Assembly (NCBI GenBank): GCA_030765045.1
Contig: CM060965.1
Span: 151,681,374-151,745,373, forward strand
Source of the DNA: Tenodera sinensis
Taxonomy: Eukaryota > Arthropoda > Insecta > Mantodea > Mantidae
DNA length: 64,000 bases
Direction of reading: 5' to 3'
Under the pieces are notes generated by a model that was not told where the DNA came from, made no database searches, and saw only the letters and a list, made by a program, of their open reading frames with translations. The translations under genes and the position numbers were made by a program. Shown piece after piece: positions 1 to 11,435 of this stretch (its first letter is position 1; every line of letters begins with the position of its first letter).

Positions 1-160
1 ATGAAGCAAGGAGCAGGAATTTAGACATTGGCTTTCACTGATCAGTAGTTTCAACCCTTCTACCAGCTTTCTTGTTATTAGTAAAACAACATCTTGGTTA
101 CAACAGCAGCAACTTGATTGAAAGTAAATTTCTCTTGCACCTGTCCATGTTAGTGGTGAC

Positions 161-440
161 ATGAATTCACGAAAAAGTTTCACTATAGATTTTAAGCTAA
201 ATGTTTTGGAATTTGCTGAAAAAAATGGTGTTCAAGCAGGGGTTGTGAGTATTTGGTGCAACCAAATATGATTCATTACTAGAGAAATCAGAGAGATAAA
301 CTTAAAGCTGCATAAAAGGGAAGTCCAAATATGATTCATTACTAGAGAAATCAGAGAGATAAACTTAAAGCTGCATAAAAGGGAAGTCCACCTTTTCATA
401 GTCCTAAGAAAGGATGCCATGCTGCCAGTTGGGGCTCTTG
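161..440 (+). pseudogene. pogo/Tigger-type transposase N-terminal fragment
   Basis: From an ATG at 161 the frame reads MNSRKSFTIDFKLNVLEFAE followed by KNG. This matches the basic, helix-turn-helix-like DNA-binding start seen in pogo/Tigger and CENP-B-type transposases (known family pattern: K-R-K-S-Y, then FKLKVVEFAE). About 35 codons in, the frame meets a stop and the region is broken by a tandem duplication of 63 bp. Beyond it, short pieces such as a KLKA-like basic stretch and a P-K-K-G-like motif survive in shifted frames. No catalytic domain follows; the next sequence is a hAT relic on the other strand. A dead fragment, with moderate certainty about the family. Confidence 0.5.
262..387. 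repeat. 63-bp tandem duplication (2 copies)
   Basis: The unit starting CCAAATATGATTCATTACT and ending GGGAAGT occurs at 262-324 and again at 325-387 with no visible difference. Such identity suggests a recent local duplication inside the older transposase fragment. Confidence 0.9.
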
Positions 441-1031
441 GATTTAACGGATAGCATGCTGCATGCTCATACATTGGTAATGTAAGTGTACCCACTTCTT
501 TCTGATTATAGTAGTAAATTGGCCCAACCATTTTACATGCCAGCAAACATGTTGATGACCTTGCTGTTGAAGTCTTCGATGTCCGAAAGTAGATTGTTCT
601 CTACAGAGAGCATGGAGAGTACTGAGTGTTGGTCCTGCTTCATTGTGTTCCTTAGGAAGCATTTGGTTTGCTTTAGTAAAGAGAAGCAGCACTTCGGTTC
701 TGCCATAGTTCATAGGGACCATGAGGATAATCCTCAGGAGATTTGCTATTTCAACAAAAGCTTCAGCCAGATTGTTTGAATAGAGCATCTTAAACAGTGG
801 TAATACCCCACTCCCATGAGGAAATTCAGACCTTTCATAAATGATTGAAAGCTCTGATTTTAGTTTGTTCCTGTTTAGCATGGGATCTGTCATTGCAGCC
901 AAGTCTAGAATATACTGTGGAAAATTTCTCGAATATTCTTCGAAATTTTCTGTGTCTAAGAACTTACAAACATCAAGATGAGATATTGACTCAAACGAGC
1001 ATTTTGTCTCTGTTGTGATGCGATCGCACAC
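440..1031 (-). pseudogene. hAT-type transposase relic, C-terminal part
   Basis: The minus-strand frame from 1031 runs about 110 codons and resembles the region before the hAT dimerisation domain: an L-K-S-E-L-S-I-I-Y-E-R core followed by a V-L-P-L-F-K-M-L-Y-S-N-N-L-A-E-A-F-like stretch, then N-L-L-R-I-I-L. Near 660-540 the reading shifts frame, and the other frame carries the typical tail (MKQDQ, then SVLSMLSVENNLLSDIEDFN). The known family pattern there is R-I-K-T-x-L-R-x-T with L-x-A-L-x-M-L-S-I-E. There are frameshifts and no intact catalytic core. A further minus-strand piece around 1,510-1,600 may be the same copy, which would mean the SINE at 1,090-1,480 landed inside it; that is inference. 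Confidence 0.6.
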
Positions 1032-1089
1032 CTCTTTAACGTCAGTGATTTTGTTGCAATTCCTTTGCTTCTACTTAAACTCATGTCGA

Positions 1090-1480
1090 TCTGGGTGTCT
1101 CAGTTGGTTAGACACTGGCCTACTGATCCCAATGTCCTGGGTTCAAATCCGACCCAGACCGATGGTTTTTAAGCTCCATGTCAGTAGATTTACTAGGATG
1201 TAGAAGAACTCCTGCGGGACAAAATTCTGGTACACCACGATGCTGATGTGATCATGGCAATTGACAGTGTCATTAAGCAGAAACATAATTTTTTTTAAAC
1301 CCATGTTAAAAAACCGATGGTTTTTAAGTGTGCTTAAAAATGACAGCTCCATATCAGTAGATTTACTGGCATATAAAAGAATTCCAGCAGGACAAAATTC
1401 CGGTACACTGGCGACGCTGATGTGATCCTGGCAATTGACAGCATCGGTAAATAACAAGATAATTTTTTTTAAACCCATGT
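1090..1480 (+). mobile_element. tRNA-derived SINE with duplicated body ('SINE F')
   Basis: Bases 1090-1158 look like a tRNA: a 7-bp end stem (TCTGGGT with ACCCAGA), an A-box-like CTCAGTTGGTTAGA and a B-box-like GGGTTCAAATCC. The anticodon arm no longer pairs well, so this is a SINE head and not a working tRNA gene. The body that follows (GATGGTTTTTAAG, then CAGTAGATTTACT and GACAAAATTC) is present twice, at 1161-1310 and 1313-1480. Each body copy ends in a T-rich stretch. The second copy has an extra ~15 bp near its start. Confidence 0.65.
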
Positions 1481-1484
1481 TTCT

Positions 1485-2190
1485 TCGTCGGTAGAGGCAG
1501 TATCCAAGTTCTTGCATGGTCCATCGATCACCTGCACAAAATTTTTCATTGAATGGCTAACTTTAATGCAAACAGCTTTCCTCATCTGCTGGATGAGCTC
1601 CACTTTATACCACTTTTTGACCAGGAATCATTCATTATTTCCGAACAACAGGCAAGGAAAGCAGAAAAGGGCATTTTGAATTACACAACCGCATATCCAT
1701 GAATATTTCGCAAAAATGTTACTATGAAAACATCTTATGTAAGTACAGTAGCATTTCTTCCCTTGGCTGTCTGAACAATACTAATTTCAGTAGGTCTTAC
1801 AAGTGTTTTAACGTTAATTTTTTTTCAAAGGATCGAGTAGAGAATGGATTCTTTAACCACGAGTTTTATTTAACACAGGTGCTTGAGAGAAGAATAAAAT
1901 GTTGCAAGTGTGCAAGCAAGCTGAGTAGCGGAACATGCATCACTTACTGCAGCATGGTACAGAGCTGTGAAGGCAGAGTAGGCAGGGAAAGGGAGAGGAG
2001 AGGTAACTGTAACATTGCTATTTTACAATGCTCTTCCATGCTGCTATGGATGACCCACTCTGTGTCTGTCCAGCACACTATTACTCATATTATCTATACA
2101 TTATCAAAGCTTGTTTGCAACTAAGGTGTTGTAAAATATTTAAAGTTATTTATTTTTTAAATTATTTAGTGTGCTGCGGCATGGTAGCAC
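1485..2190. other. no recognisable gene
   Basis: AT-rich sequence between two SINEs. Reading frames of up to about 140 codons exist on the plus strand (from 1699) but show no familiar domain or splice context. Likely far-downstream intronic or flanking DNA. Confidence 0.4.
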
Positions 2191-2202
2191 GTACAGAGGA
2201 AG

Positions 2203-2434
2203 GCCGAACGGTTAGCGCGCTCGCCTACCACCTAGGCGGCCCGGGTTCGATCCCAGGGACCCGCATGTGGTATTCGTGGTGGACGAAGCGGCGTCAGGGC
2301 GGGTTTTCTCCGGGTACTCCGGTTTCCCCCGCCATCTCATTCCACCGGTGCTCCATCTTCATGTATCATCAGTGACACCGCCTGCGGTGCCGTAGTAGTA
2401 AAAGCGGGCGTTAAACACTACAACAACAACAACA
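2203..2434 (+). mobile_element. tRNA-derived SINE, (CAA)n tail ('SINE B')
   Basis: Complete SINE with a perfect 11-bp target duplication, TACAGAGGAAG, at 2192-2202 and 2435-2445. The head starts GCCGAACGGTTAGCGCGC, has a 5-bp anticodon-type stem (CGCCT/AGGCG) and a B box GGTTCGATCCC. The body includes GGTGGACGAAGCGGCG, CGGGTACTCCGGTTTCCCC and GCGGGCGTTAAACACTA, then (CAA)n. The intact target duplication and low decay point to fairly recent insertion. A second copy lies at 10,385-10,594. Confidence 0.85.
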
Positions 2435-2445
2435 TACAGAGGAAG

Positions 2446-3377
2446 TACCCCTGCATGCTGTAATGACAGAATGGGTGGAAGAGAAGAATAGAAAATGCTT
2501 GTGAAATTGCAAATGAAAGGCCATAAAGTAGTAAAGCAGCATGTAATAGTGTTTAATAAAACATAGGTATTAAATTCATACTTTGCAATACATCTTTTAT
2601 TTTCATTTTCTGAAATACCTGACTGTAAGGCCCTCCCAATTTTTCATCTATAATTGTGTTAAAAATATGGGGTCTTATTTTCAAATAAATGTGATAAGAG
2701 GGGCAACCTTCCATAAGTTGTATTGAAAACAGTATCCATCTGCATTATAACACTCTTGGCATCCCTCCCCATCACAAGGTTGTAATTCATGAAGAATAAT
2801 CACTCGGTAGGGTTTCAACTTTTAAAGTTTAGCAGCTGAATGAAAAGTGGTTTTAGAAACATACATTTGCTGTGCAGTATGTCTTAGAAACTTCTTTGGA
2901 GAGGTTTTGAGTGGTGCACCAACTTTTAGTGTTTAGCAACCCTATTGTTATTTGGAACTGGAATACCACAAAATCTCTCCTGTAATTATGTGCATACCTA
3001 TTGACATGTTTGGGTTTTATGTCCAAGATAAATTTGTAAGAAAGCATTTCAGTAGAGTAATAGAAGTACTAAAACAGCAACTCTTGTTAGAATATTCTAA
3101 AGTAATTCACACACAACCCAAATGTTTGAATATAATTTCATTGGATATATACAATGAACAAGCCCTAGCCTTTATAAAATAAACAGAAGACAGTAACTGA
3201 CAGTTGACATTCATAATTGATAAAGTGTAGCCTTGAGTGAGTCATTCACTTCTAGCTGACTAGGAAAATATAACAAGATGACTGCAGTGAAAGCAAATCT
3301 TCCACAAATGTGATCATGACTGGGCTATAAAGCAACTGCTGGGCACAAAATATTAATCTAAAATACACGTATCTCAG
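2446..3377. other. no recognisable gene
   Basis: Unique-looking AT-rich DNA. I see no exon with splice signals, no RNA gene and no recognisable element. Confidence 0.4.
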
Positions 3378-3541
3378 GTCTAGAAGACCGCATAACTGGC
3401 CGGGAGGGCTCGGGGTGCTGACCACGTCCCACCCTCCAGTACTGCACCTCACCAATGACGCCTGGAGTGGGCAGAGGTGGGGGACGCAGCAGCTGGGTGG
3501 TAGGCCTTGGCCCCTTGTGGGCTGTCGTGCCGGGGTTTAGT
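3378..3541 (+). mobile_element. 5'-truncated 'SINE A' copy
   Basis: Carries the 3' half of the SINE that is complete at 46,860-47,216: GCATAACTGGCCGGGAGGG, CCACGTCCCACCCTCCAGT, CTGCACCTCACCAATGACGCC and the end GCCGGGGTTTAGTTA. The tRNA-like head is missing. The match to the complete copy is high. Confidence 0.8.
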
Positions 3542-4171
3542 TATACATGTATCTAGCAAGATGTTAATTCAATGGCACCATTAGAATGAAAACATTTGTA
3601 ATTCTTTAAATTTCATATACCTCTCAGGAGTAATTGCAGTTAGTGAACATCATGTAGAGGCACATTTTTACTCATACAAGTCTTAAAGTGTTACAATATG
3701 GATGGTGGATTTAAACTCATTAAAAACTTTTGCATGCAAATTTTGATTAGCTTACTTCTTGAGAAACCAGTGTATGATGTACACATTTTAAAAGTTCCAA
3801 TTCATTTTTCATTTCTGTGTTAATCTGAAACAGAAGAAAAAGCAAAAACTTAACATATGAAATTATATAAATGGTGAATCACAAATTATTTGAATAGCCA
3901 TTAACTGTTAAAGTTCAATAGGACATCCTTGTTGATTAATCAATGTTACAGTTTACCAGTTGTTATTAATGTCAAAGAAGTACAAGATTTGTTTTAATTG
4001 TTTATGTTTTATATCCTTGCTATAGGAGTCAAAGAGTATAGTCTAATCTTAGTCATCTTTTTTGGGGGGAAAATAAAGACCTTTTACTTAAGCTGAAATG
4101 CTGATTTTACACATGTTTGTAAACAAAAAACTTTTACATACTAGTACATTTTGCTTAATGGATATTATATA
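3542..4171. other. no recognisable gene
   Basis: AT-rich DNA between the SINE fragment and the mariner terminal repeat. Nothing coding is recognisable. Confidence 0.4.
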
Positions 4172-5213
4172 TGAGGGTCATACTGAAAGTTATGAGCAAC
4201 CCATTGTTAAAATTCTAATTCTAACAATGCAACAAAAGCAACTGCCAAAACATAGTCTACAGACTTCACACCACATGCTGCTTTATTGGGAAGTCAATAG
4301 TTTCTATCATGTGACCACAGGCATTATTTCTAAAATGGCAGACAGCCATATTTTGCTTCAGCAGCATGCTATCAGTGAATTCCTTGTTAATCTGCTGTTG
4401 AAATTCACGCCAGATATCAACTGATGGAGATGTCTGCATGGGTACTAGCAGTGTAAGGAGATGGGTGAAACACTTCCAAGATAGGAACACAAATATCCAA
4501 GGTGAATCTCATAGCAGTCACCAGTGGCGTAAATAACGGCCCCGCAGACCCCACAGCATGGGGGGCCCCTGACCTTCAGGGGCCCCCGACTGTCTTTAAC
4601 AGTTTTCTTAAAAAGGACATGTTAAATTTAATTCAACCATGGAAAATCGCTAGGAAGAAGCGTTGGACAGATGTAGTTCACTGATGACATACCGACAACA
4701 GAAGTGCACCATGTAAGCATTTGCTACCCGTTCTTGCTTAAAAGTGCAAAACAAGCTTTCCTCCAAGTGTGTTGTTTATTTAGGGAAAATAACCATTAGT
4801 GTTGGTAATCAGAGAGTGATTTTTTAACAGTTCGCTGCCTCATGCAATAGAGAGTGCAGAATAACAAGAATGATTACATCACGCATTCTTGTTGCTTGCT
4901 TGTATCGTCTGCGGTTATTATTATTGCCTTCCACGAATTTCATTGCTGTTCACAATACTATAGGCATCAACAATTTCTCTAAGCCAGCAGCTCATTTAGT
5001 TTATGCATGTGATACAGACAACGCAGTGTGATAATGCAAATAGATAAGAGACTCTGGACTCGGATATTGCCATTGTGTATTCATGCAATTGCTTTTGTTT
5101 ACTGCTTAACTAAGCTGTGCTTGCTTTAACATATACATATATCTTTTTTTACCATCTGCCGGTTATAGTCTTCATACAGACTGCTGTTAAATGTTAAATG
5201 TATTAGAACTACA

Positions 5214-5825
5214 ATGTCGAAAAATAGAACATATTTAAGTGGTTATCAAAAGAGAAAATTAAAAGCCTGCGGAGATGAAGAAGTTAAAAAGGTAATAAAA
5301 ATAGATACAATGATCCAGCGGCAAGCTACCCGCCCAGAACAGATGTACGATAATACGGATTGCGAAAATGAAATGGGGAAACAACCTGGAGATACAGAAG
5401 TAGAACATGGACATGCTAGCACTACCATTTCTAAAAATGAAACGGGAGAAGAATTTAGCGATTTACAAGTTCATAGTGGGCAAGAAACCAGATCTAAAAA
5501 TGAATCACGAGGAAATTCTGGAGATCTACTGTCTGAACGCGGACTATCAACAATGGACACCGATTCACCACCATCACCACCACTAACATCAGTAACAGGC
5601 AGTTCTTCTCAAAGTACACCCTTTAGCACCAATCGAGGATTATTCCAAGGTAAGCTGAATGATAAAATTAAGCTGAAAATTATAAATAGCCCACCATGTA
5701 AACCTCAGGGTCCTTTCCCTAGAGACACTGAGACTAAAAGATCTTTTGGTGTGATTATTATTATAATTACACTAAAACAGGTCAGAAAATTGAACGATTC
5801 TGGTTGTGCTATTCTGCTACTTTAA
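5214..5825 (+). pseudogene. hAT transposase N-terminal frame
   Basis: The first ~18 codons, MSKNRTYLSGYQKRKLK, match the basic start of hAT transposases of the zinc-finger MYM/TTF type (known pattern: LSGxxKRKLK). A polar, low-complexity stretch rich in S, E, N and D follows. In intact relatives a TTF-type zinc finger comes next; here the frame ends at 5,823 in unrelated AT-rich sequence and the finger is missing. The frame is intact on its own, so it may be a truncated product, but more probably it is a leftover piece. Confidence 0.55.
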
Positions 5826-6520
5826 ATTCAGTATACTGTTGAGACAGAATATTAGACCCCAATAGAAAATCGTTCATATAAATGTTTGTTAAAAGTGTAT
5901 AAATATTAGAATTGTTTGTGTTCAATAATAAAAACTATTTGCGCGGATGAATACGGTGGATGAAGACAAAATGGCGGAGTGTCGTGTCAAAGCGACGCCA
6001 AGAAACAATTCAGTAGCGTCTATGTGTTCAAGGTGATAAGACGTGTTTTGGTAGCATGCGAACATGGAACTTTCACCAAACTTTTATCCAGCATAAATTC
6101 TACTAAATAAGGAAAGATGTAAAGGTTTTTAAGTGTTTAATATGGTGCTGAGGGTGTAAAATATCGAAGTGTTAATAAATAAATACATTGTGATAAAGAA
6201 ACATTGATATATGCATTCCATCTGTTACCACGACCTTGTAGATAGAAAACGAGTCTCATAGCACAGCTCATTCCATAAGTCACATCAAAAACCGCATCAC
6301 TGTGAAGCATGCTGGTTGTTCGGAGATGGAGTAAATGCTTGGCGTGATGGACAGATTCATGATTGGCAAGGTCTAAGCAAGAAAATAAAAGTACACGAAG
6401 CTTGTGCTTCAATTTAAATGCATGTATCACTTACAGCATGTATCACGTACAGCAGGGATGAAGGGCATGAACAAATGAAGCTTGTGTTCTAGAATACTGG
6501 ATGTAGTGAGGACATTGGCT
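5826..6520. other. non-coding segment inside the hAT element
   Basis: Replaces the expected zinc-finger region of the transposase. It contains CAAAATGGCGGAGTGTCG (about 5,968) and a minus-strand frame of 97 codons with no familiar domain. It may be a further insertion, but I see no clear terminal repeats. Confidence 0.35.
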
Positions 6521-6522
6521 CA

Positions 6523-8290
6523 ATGTCAGCTTGCTTTCTGGGGCCATCATGGGAGCAGAGTGGCAATTTTTTTAACATAGTACACCTCCTCGTCAGATAT
6601 GATCCTTTTTTGAAAGCATATCTTTCTAATGAAAAAAGCAAAACAAAATATTTGAGCCCACAAATTCAAAACGAGATGATACAACTGTTGAATGAGTGCG
6701 TTTTAGAGTGGATCATCAGCAAAATTAAACAACAGCTCTTCTTCTCAATTATTGTAGACACAACTCCCGATATATCACGAAAGGATAAGCTTAGTGTTGT
6801 CATAAGATATATGTGTTTAAATCTAAGCAAATCAAACATTAAGGAAATTGAAATTAAAGTATATGAAATTAAAGAATCGTTTTTAGGATTCTTTGAGATA
6901 GGCGGCCATAATGCAGAGAGTTTTGAAAAAGAAATAATAGCAGCTTTAGAGAAGAGAGGTATACAACTAGATAAATGTAGAGGCCAAGGATACGATGGTG
7001 TTGCATCTATGAGCAGCCATTACTCAGGGTTGCAGGCAAGAATTAAAGCACGGGTCCTAAATGCTGAATTTATACATTGTTCGGCGCATAACTTAAATTT
7101 GGTTCTAAATGACTCTGTCATGAATATAATGGAACTACAACAATTTTATGAGAAAATACAAAGCATTTACATCTTTTTTAGTAGTTCTGTTGTTTGATGG
7201 CAATAAGTAAATGAAATGGTTGCAGCCGATAGACACGGCAGGCTTAGAACTAGTCTGAAGAATCTGTGTCCAACTAGATGGTCTTCCAGATTTGATTCCT
7301 TGTTATCAATTAAACAAAATTTCATACACATTTTACAGTATTTATGCTATATATGTAAGTTTGAAGAGTAAGAAGAACGCAGAGAGGGACGAAGCTTCAA
7401 ATTTGAGGAAAAATATGGAAATCTTTGATTTTGTCCTGCTGCTCGTATTTCAAAGTAAGGTTTTGGAAAATATTAACCCAATTTCCAAACTACTGTAATC
7501 CCCTAACTCTGATCTAGATACACCCTCTCAACTTCTGCAAACTTCAAGACACAATTTAGTCACCTTAAGGAGCAAGTTTGAAACTTTAGTAGAGGAAGCT
7601 AAAGTTCTAGCGAAAGTTTGGGGCATTGACCCAAAATTAACCTCAAAGCGTCCTCAAAAAGTGAAGAAACATTTTGATGAACTTTCTTTGGATCACAGAA
7701 TTGTGGATTCACTGAAGTATTTTCAAGTTACAGTTTTCAATGCTTCTCTTGATATTTTCATTCAACAGTTAAGCAAACGTTTTACCAGCCGACAAAATAT
7801 TAAAGATTACTTTTCTTTCTTACATCCATTCATCTCTTCAAGTTGTAAAATGAGAATATCCAGGAAAGAGCAGAAAAGCTGTTTGGAAAACATGAATCAG
7901 ACTTAACTATGAATCTTTCAAACGAACTCATTAGTCTCAAAGTGCTCTTGTGGAAAGACATTGGGAAAAAGGAAACCATATTGTCAATCAAGGACCTCGC
8001 AAGATTTTTGTTTGTTGAAAATAGTTTTCTTGCCAGCAGTCTTCCAGATGTATGCACAGCTCTTCAATTATATTTGACTGATCGTTTTCTAAATTGAAGC
8101 TAATTAAAACGTTTCTGAGAAACAAAATGTCTGAGACCAGATTAAATGCTTTAGCAGTTCTGAGTATTTAAAATGAAACGTGTAGCTCCCTTGACTTGAA
8201 TGAAGCTGTTGAAAGGTTTCTTAGTGCCAAGCGCAGGAGAACTGGACCACTGTGTTTGCTGTAGCTGGACTTCATAAAACTGAAGGCGTT
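6523..8290 (+). pseudogene. hAT transposase core and dimerisation domain (broken)
   Basis: The first frame (6,523-7,197, 224 codons) contains the family landmarks: IIVDTTPDISRKDKLSVVIR, which holds the first catalytic aspartate, then CRGQGYDGVASMS, and CSAHNLNLVLND. After a stop at 7,195 the reading resumes in other frames with CPTRWSSRFDSLLSI (about 7,265-7,310). Near 8,095-8,215 come KLIKTFLRNKMSETRLNALA and an EAVERFLSAKRRR tail, the usual hAT C-terminal dimerisation region. At least four frame breaks mean no working protein. Codon-level similarity is still strong, so decay is moderate. Confidence 0.8.
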
Positions 8291-10111
8291 GTTTGTTCCA
8301 AAAAGAGTCAATCAATAGGTGAGTTTATTTCATTTTCATGCTGTTCCATGTGAGTAAATATGTAATATGTCAATCTCTCCATTTTTAAGCTTGGTGCAGT
8401 TTAAATATTAAGTATAAAGTTTTGGCGTCTTATCTTGCCCCACATTGCGGAGCCATTTGGTGCAGTTTAAAAGCATGTTGGCCGATGAGCGATGAGTAAT
8501 CTCTTGATCTAGGGTCGTAGTGACGCAATAAAGCATATACTGAAGTTCTCCAATTAAATTTATGAAGTTATTTGATTGCACACTTTTTATTAACACAATT
8601 ACTATGTTGTTATGATATGTTTTCTCGAAGATTTCCTGCTAATTGACATGTCCGAAATCATATAATTCACTATTTTTCCGAAGATTACCGTAAAATGGTT
8701 ACTATCTTACGCGAATGCATTGACCAAGAAGTGTTTTGGGGGAAAAAATATACATAACCATGGCAATATCGCTCGACTCTTGTCTTTCTTAACAATACCT
8801 CTTTCTACTTCATCAGAACCATCCGGGGCTAACGAAAAAGACGCTTTGTATTAGCCATGAGAACCATCACAATGACGTCATACGCTGCGTATATTGTACA
8901 ATTTAATGGTTGTTTCGGTCATGCCAGGAACATAACATCAATTTATATTCCAAAACTCCTAGCATGATATAATACAAAATAATAATTAATTATGTAAACC
9001 TAATTTATTAAATTAACAAAATCAAGTTGCCATTTATGATTGTTTGGTTTAAATAATCCTTGAAATATATATCTGCTTCAAGCTTTATTGGAAAGTAGGG
9101 CCCCCAAGATTTATTTGCAGGGGGGCCCCCAAAACCTTAGCTACACCACTGGCAGTCACTCCCAAACTGCCTCTATGGAATGCAACAAAAAACGAGTTGA
9201 TGAACTCATTACATCTAATCCAACCTGCCTCTGTAGCATGGTGGTAGCATGTCTGCCTCACATCCAAGAGGTTACAAGTTTCATATCACTGTGGGTGTAA
9301 TTGCTGCAAAACTTGAAATAGGTGATAATTTAGGACAAGGAAGGATTGAACTCTTCGGTTAGGTATTGAAAATTTTGTGCCCAGTGAGTCCCATGTTTAT
9401 TGACCAAAGGCCACATACTTCAGAGAAGAACCATCAACCAAAACCTTCCTCAGAGATTTCAAAATGACGATGATTTATTTTTTGATAAATATTGTGATGG
9501 GTGATGAAAGTAGGTTCCATCATTAGGAGCCTGAAACAAAATGTCAGTATGGAATGGTAGCACTTGGATTCACCATTGAAGAAGAAAGCAAAGGCCCTGT
9601 AATCTGCTACAAATGTTATGGGCAGTGTCTTATAGGATACACAGGGTTGCAGTCTGGTTAATTTTCTTGAACCTGAACAAATGAGCAAACCATAAAGGTA
9701 GGTACTATATCCAGACACTTTTGAAGCTCTGTAATGTTTGCATGATAAATACACTAGAAAAAAGATCATCCTGCAGCAGCATAACACATGTTCTTACACT
9801 CCCCATATCACTGTGGAGAAGATCAGCACTTTTGGGTTTAAAACTCTTCCACATCCTTCCTACTGTTCTAATATCTTCTGACTACCGTATTTTAGGTTCT
9901 GTTATGAAACAGATGCAAGGCCAATACTACAAGATGGTGGAGGGAAGCACTGTGTTGGTGTCTTCGGGGAGCTGGAATAGAGTTCTATCATAAGGATATT
10001 TTAAAACTTGCAAAATAATAGTAAAAATGTGTGCAGACTATATTGAAAAGTGCCAAAAAGTGCTAAAAGACAAATTAAAATTTGTTGCTCATGCCTTTTA
10101 GTATGACCACC

Positions 10112-10384
10112 AAAATAACATCATGAATATCTGAGATGTCTGGCATTTTTGTTGGCAAATATTATCTTGTGCATATTCTTGTGCTTAAGAATGACAGATC
10201 TTGAAAGGAAATATAATTATTATTTCTGTTAAAATATGTTCAACAGTATTTTTAGCTCAACTTAACAGAAGAATAGTAAAATTAAATTTGAAGTCCAGTT
10301 TCATACACTTTTCAAAGAGAAATTGCTAACACTCAAAGTTCTATTGTGCCCTGAAAGAAGAAGAACAGAATTTACTTCTCACCA
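10112..10384. other. no recognisable gene
   Basis: AT-rich DNA between the mariner end and SINE B copy 2. Nothing recognisable. Confidence 0.4.
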
Positions 10385-10594
10385 AAGTGGCCCAGGTTCG
10401 ATCCCAGGCAACCACATGTGAGATTTGTGGTGGACGAAGCGGAGTTGGGGCAGGTTTCCTCAGGGTTCTCTGGTTTCCCCTGCCATCTCATTCCACCGGT
10501 GCTCCTCTTCATTCCATGTATCATCAGTCTCACTGCCTGTGGTGCTGTATGTAGTAAAAGTGGGCGTTAAACACTACAAAAAAAAAAAAAAAAA
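10385..10594 (+). mobile_element. 5'-truncated 'SINE B' copy with poly(A) tail
   Basis: Starts inside the tRNA-like head at CCCAGGTTCGATCCC and carries the same body as the copy at 2,203-2,434 (GTGGTGGACGAAGCGG, CTCATTCCACCGGTGCTCC, GTGGGCGTTAAACACTAC). Its tail is a run of about 16 A in place of (CAA)n, so the two copies differ in tail type. Confidence 0.8.
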
Positions 10595-11291
10595 GAAGCA
10601 GCTCTGCAATTAAGAATAATTGTTCTGTGATCGTTGCTTTCATTGAGTAGTTTTACTGCCTAGTTATGTGAATCATATTTGACAAGATTAGTATTTCTAG
10701 ACTTCTGAAATCTCATTTGCCAAAGTATTTTGTAAGAACTATAAACATGTGCCAAAAGAAGAGCACCTTAAATACTGCAAGAGTCCCTTTTCCCCCAAGT
10801 TAATGTAAATAGAGTTCAGCATCTAGCCATATTCCAACCTAATCTCTGGTATGTATCACCTAGATATTCTCTCCCTCTCTCTCCCTCTCACTCCCTCTCA
10901 TTCCTAACTCTGTTAACCCCTTAAATGCAGACTTCAGCTGCCAGGAAAGGTTGAATGTTGGGGAGAAGCTCTATAGTACACTAGTCCTTTGCTGGGGAGC
11001 ATAGACCATGATGTCAATCAAAATCTCCTTTCTATGGAGATGAAAGTGCATATGCTGCACTTTCACTTTATATTTACTTATTCCTGTTGGTAGTCTTGCA
11101 ACAGCATTTTCTTGCATATTAATTCGGTATACTACTGTCATCTAGTGGGACTTTCTTAAATCTGATACATTGAACAGAACATTTTCTAAAGCTATATTTT
11201 CTTCACACTGTTTGCATGTGTCAAACGTGTTGCCTTGCCCTGAACTAATATCTGAGCTTTTGTTGAGAAGGTTTGAATGAATGCTTTCTTA
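10595..11291. other. no gene; short CT-rich microsatellite
   Basis: Holds a (CTCCCTCT)-type run at about 10,868-10,905. No coding region, RNA gene or element recognised in the rest. Confidence 0.45.
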
Positions 11292-11435
11292 CAAAAAAAT
11301 CTGATGTGTTGCACTCAATGACTTTCTCTACTCTTGTATTAACCATTCTTACAAACTCTTATTCCTCTATCTTCTTCATGTTAGTTGAGATAAACATTTG
11401 CAGAAATTATTTTATTGTTTATTTCCTTGTAGGTA

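Larger units (their letters stand above)
4522..9151 (+). mobile_element. hAT-family DNA transposon inserted in mariner
   Basis: Bounded by short inverted repeats (CAGTGGCGTAAATAACGG on the left; CAGTGGTGTAGCTAAGG read from the right end) and by a perfect 8-bp target duplication, GCAGTCAC, at 4514-4521 and 9152-9159. Eight-base duplications are the rule for hAT elements. Length is 4,630 bp. Transposase remains run along the plus strand from 5,214 to about 8,290. Both ends have runs of G and C (GGGGCCCCTG-like) just inside the repeats. The last ~850 bp before the right end show no coding sequence. Confidence 0.9.
4172..10111 (+). mobile_element. mariner-family DNA transposon, split by a hAT element
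   Basis: The two ends are inverted repeats: GGTCATACTGAAAGTTATGA then GCAAC on the left, and, read backwards from about 10,111, GGTCATACTAAAAGGCATGA then GCAAC. Between them are decayed pieces of a mariner transposase. On the left is a helix-turn-helix start with RRWVKHFQDRNTNIQ (about 4,445-4,500). On the right are a VDELI piece (9,180-9,215), a WRHxxSPxKKKxKx-like stretch (9,550-9,600) and a final S-D-Y-R-I-L-G-like motif (about 9,880), the place of the PSDYHLFG motif of the family. Stops and frameshifts are frequent. The hAT element at 4,522-9,151 interrupts the reading frame, so the mariner is the older insertion. Confidence 0.75.

Noticed and set aside
486..779. Plus-strand 97-codon frame
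   Set aside because: Antisense to the hAT relic on the minus strand.
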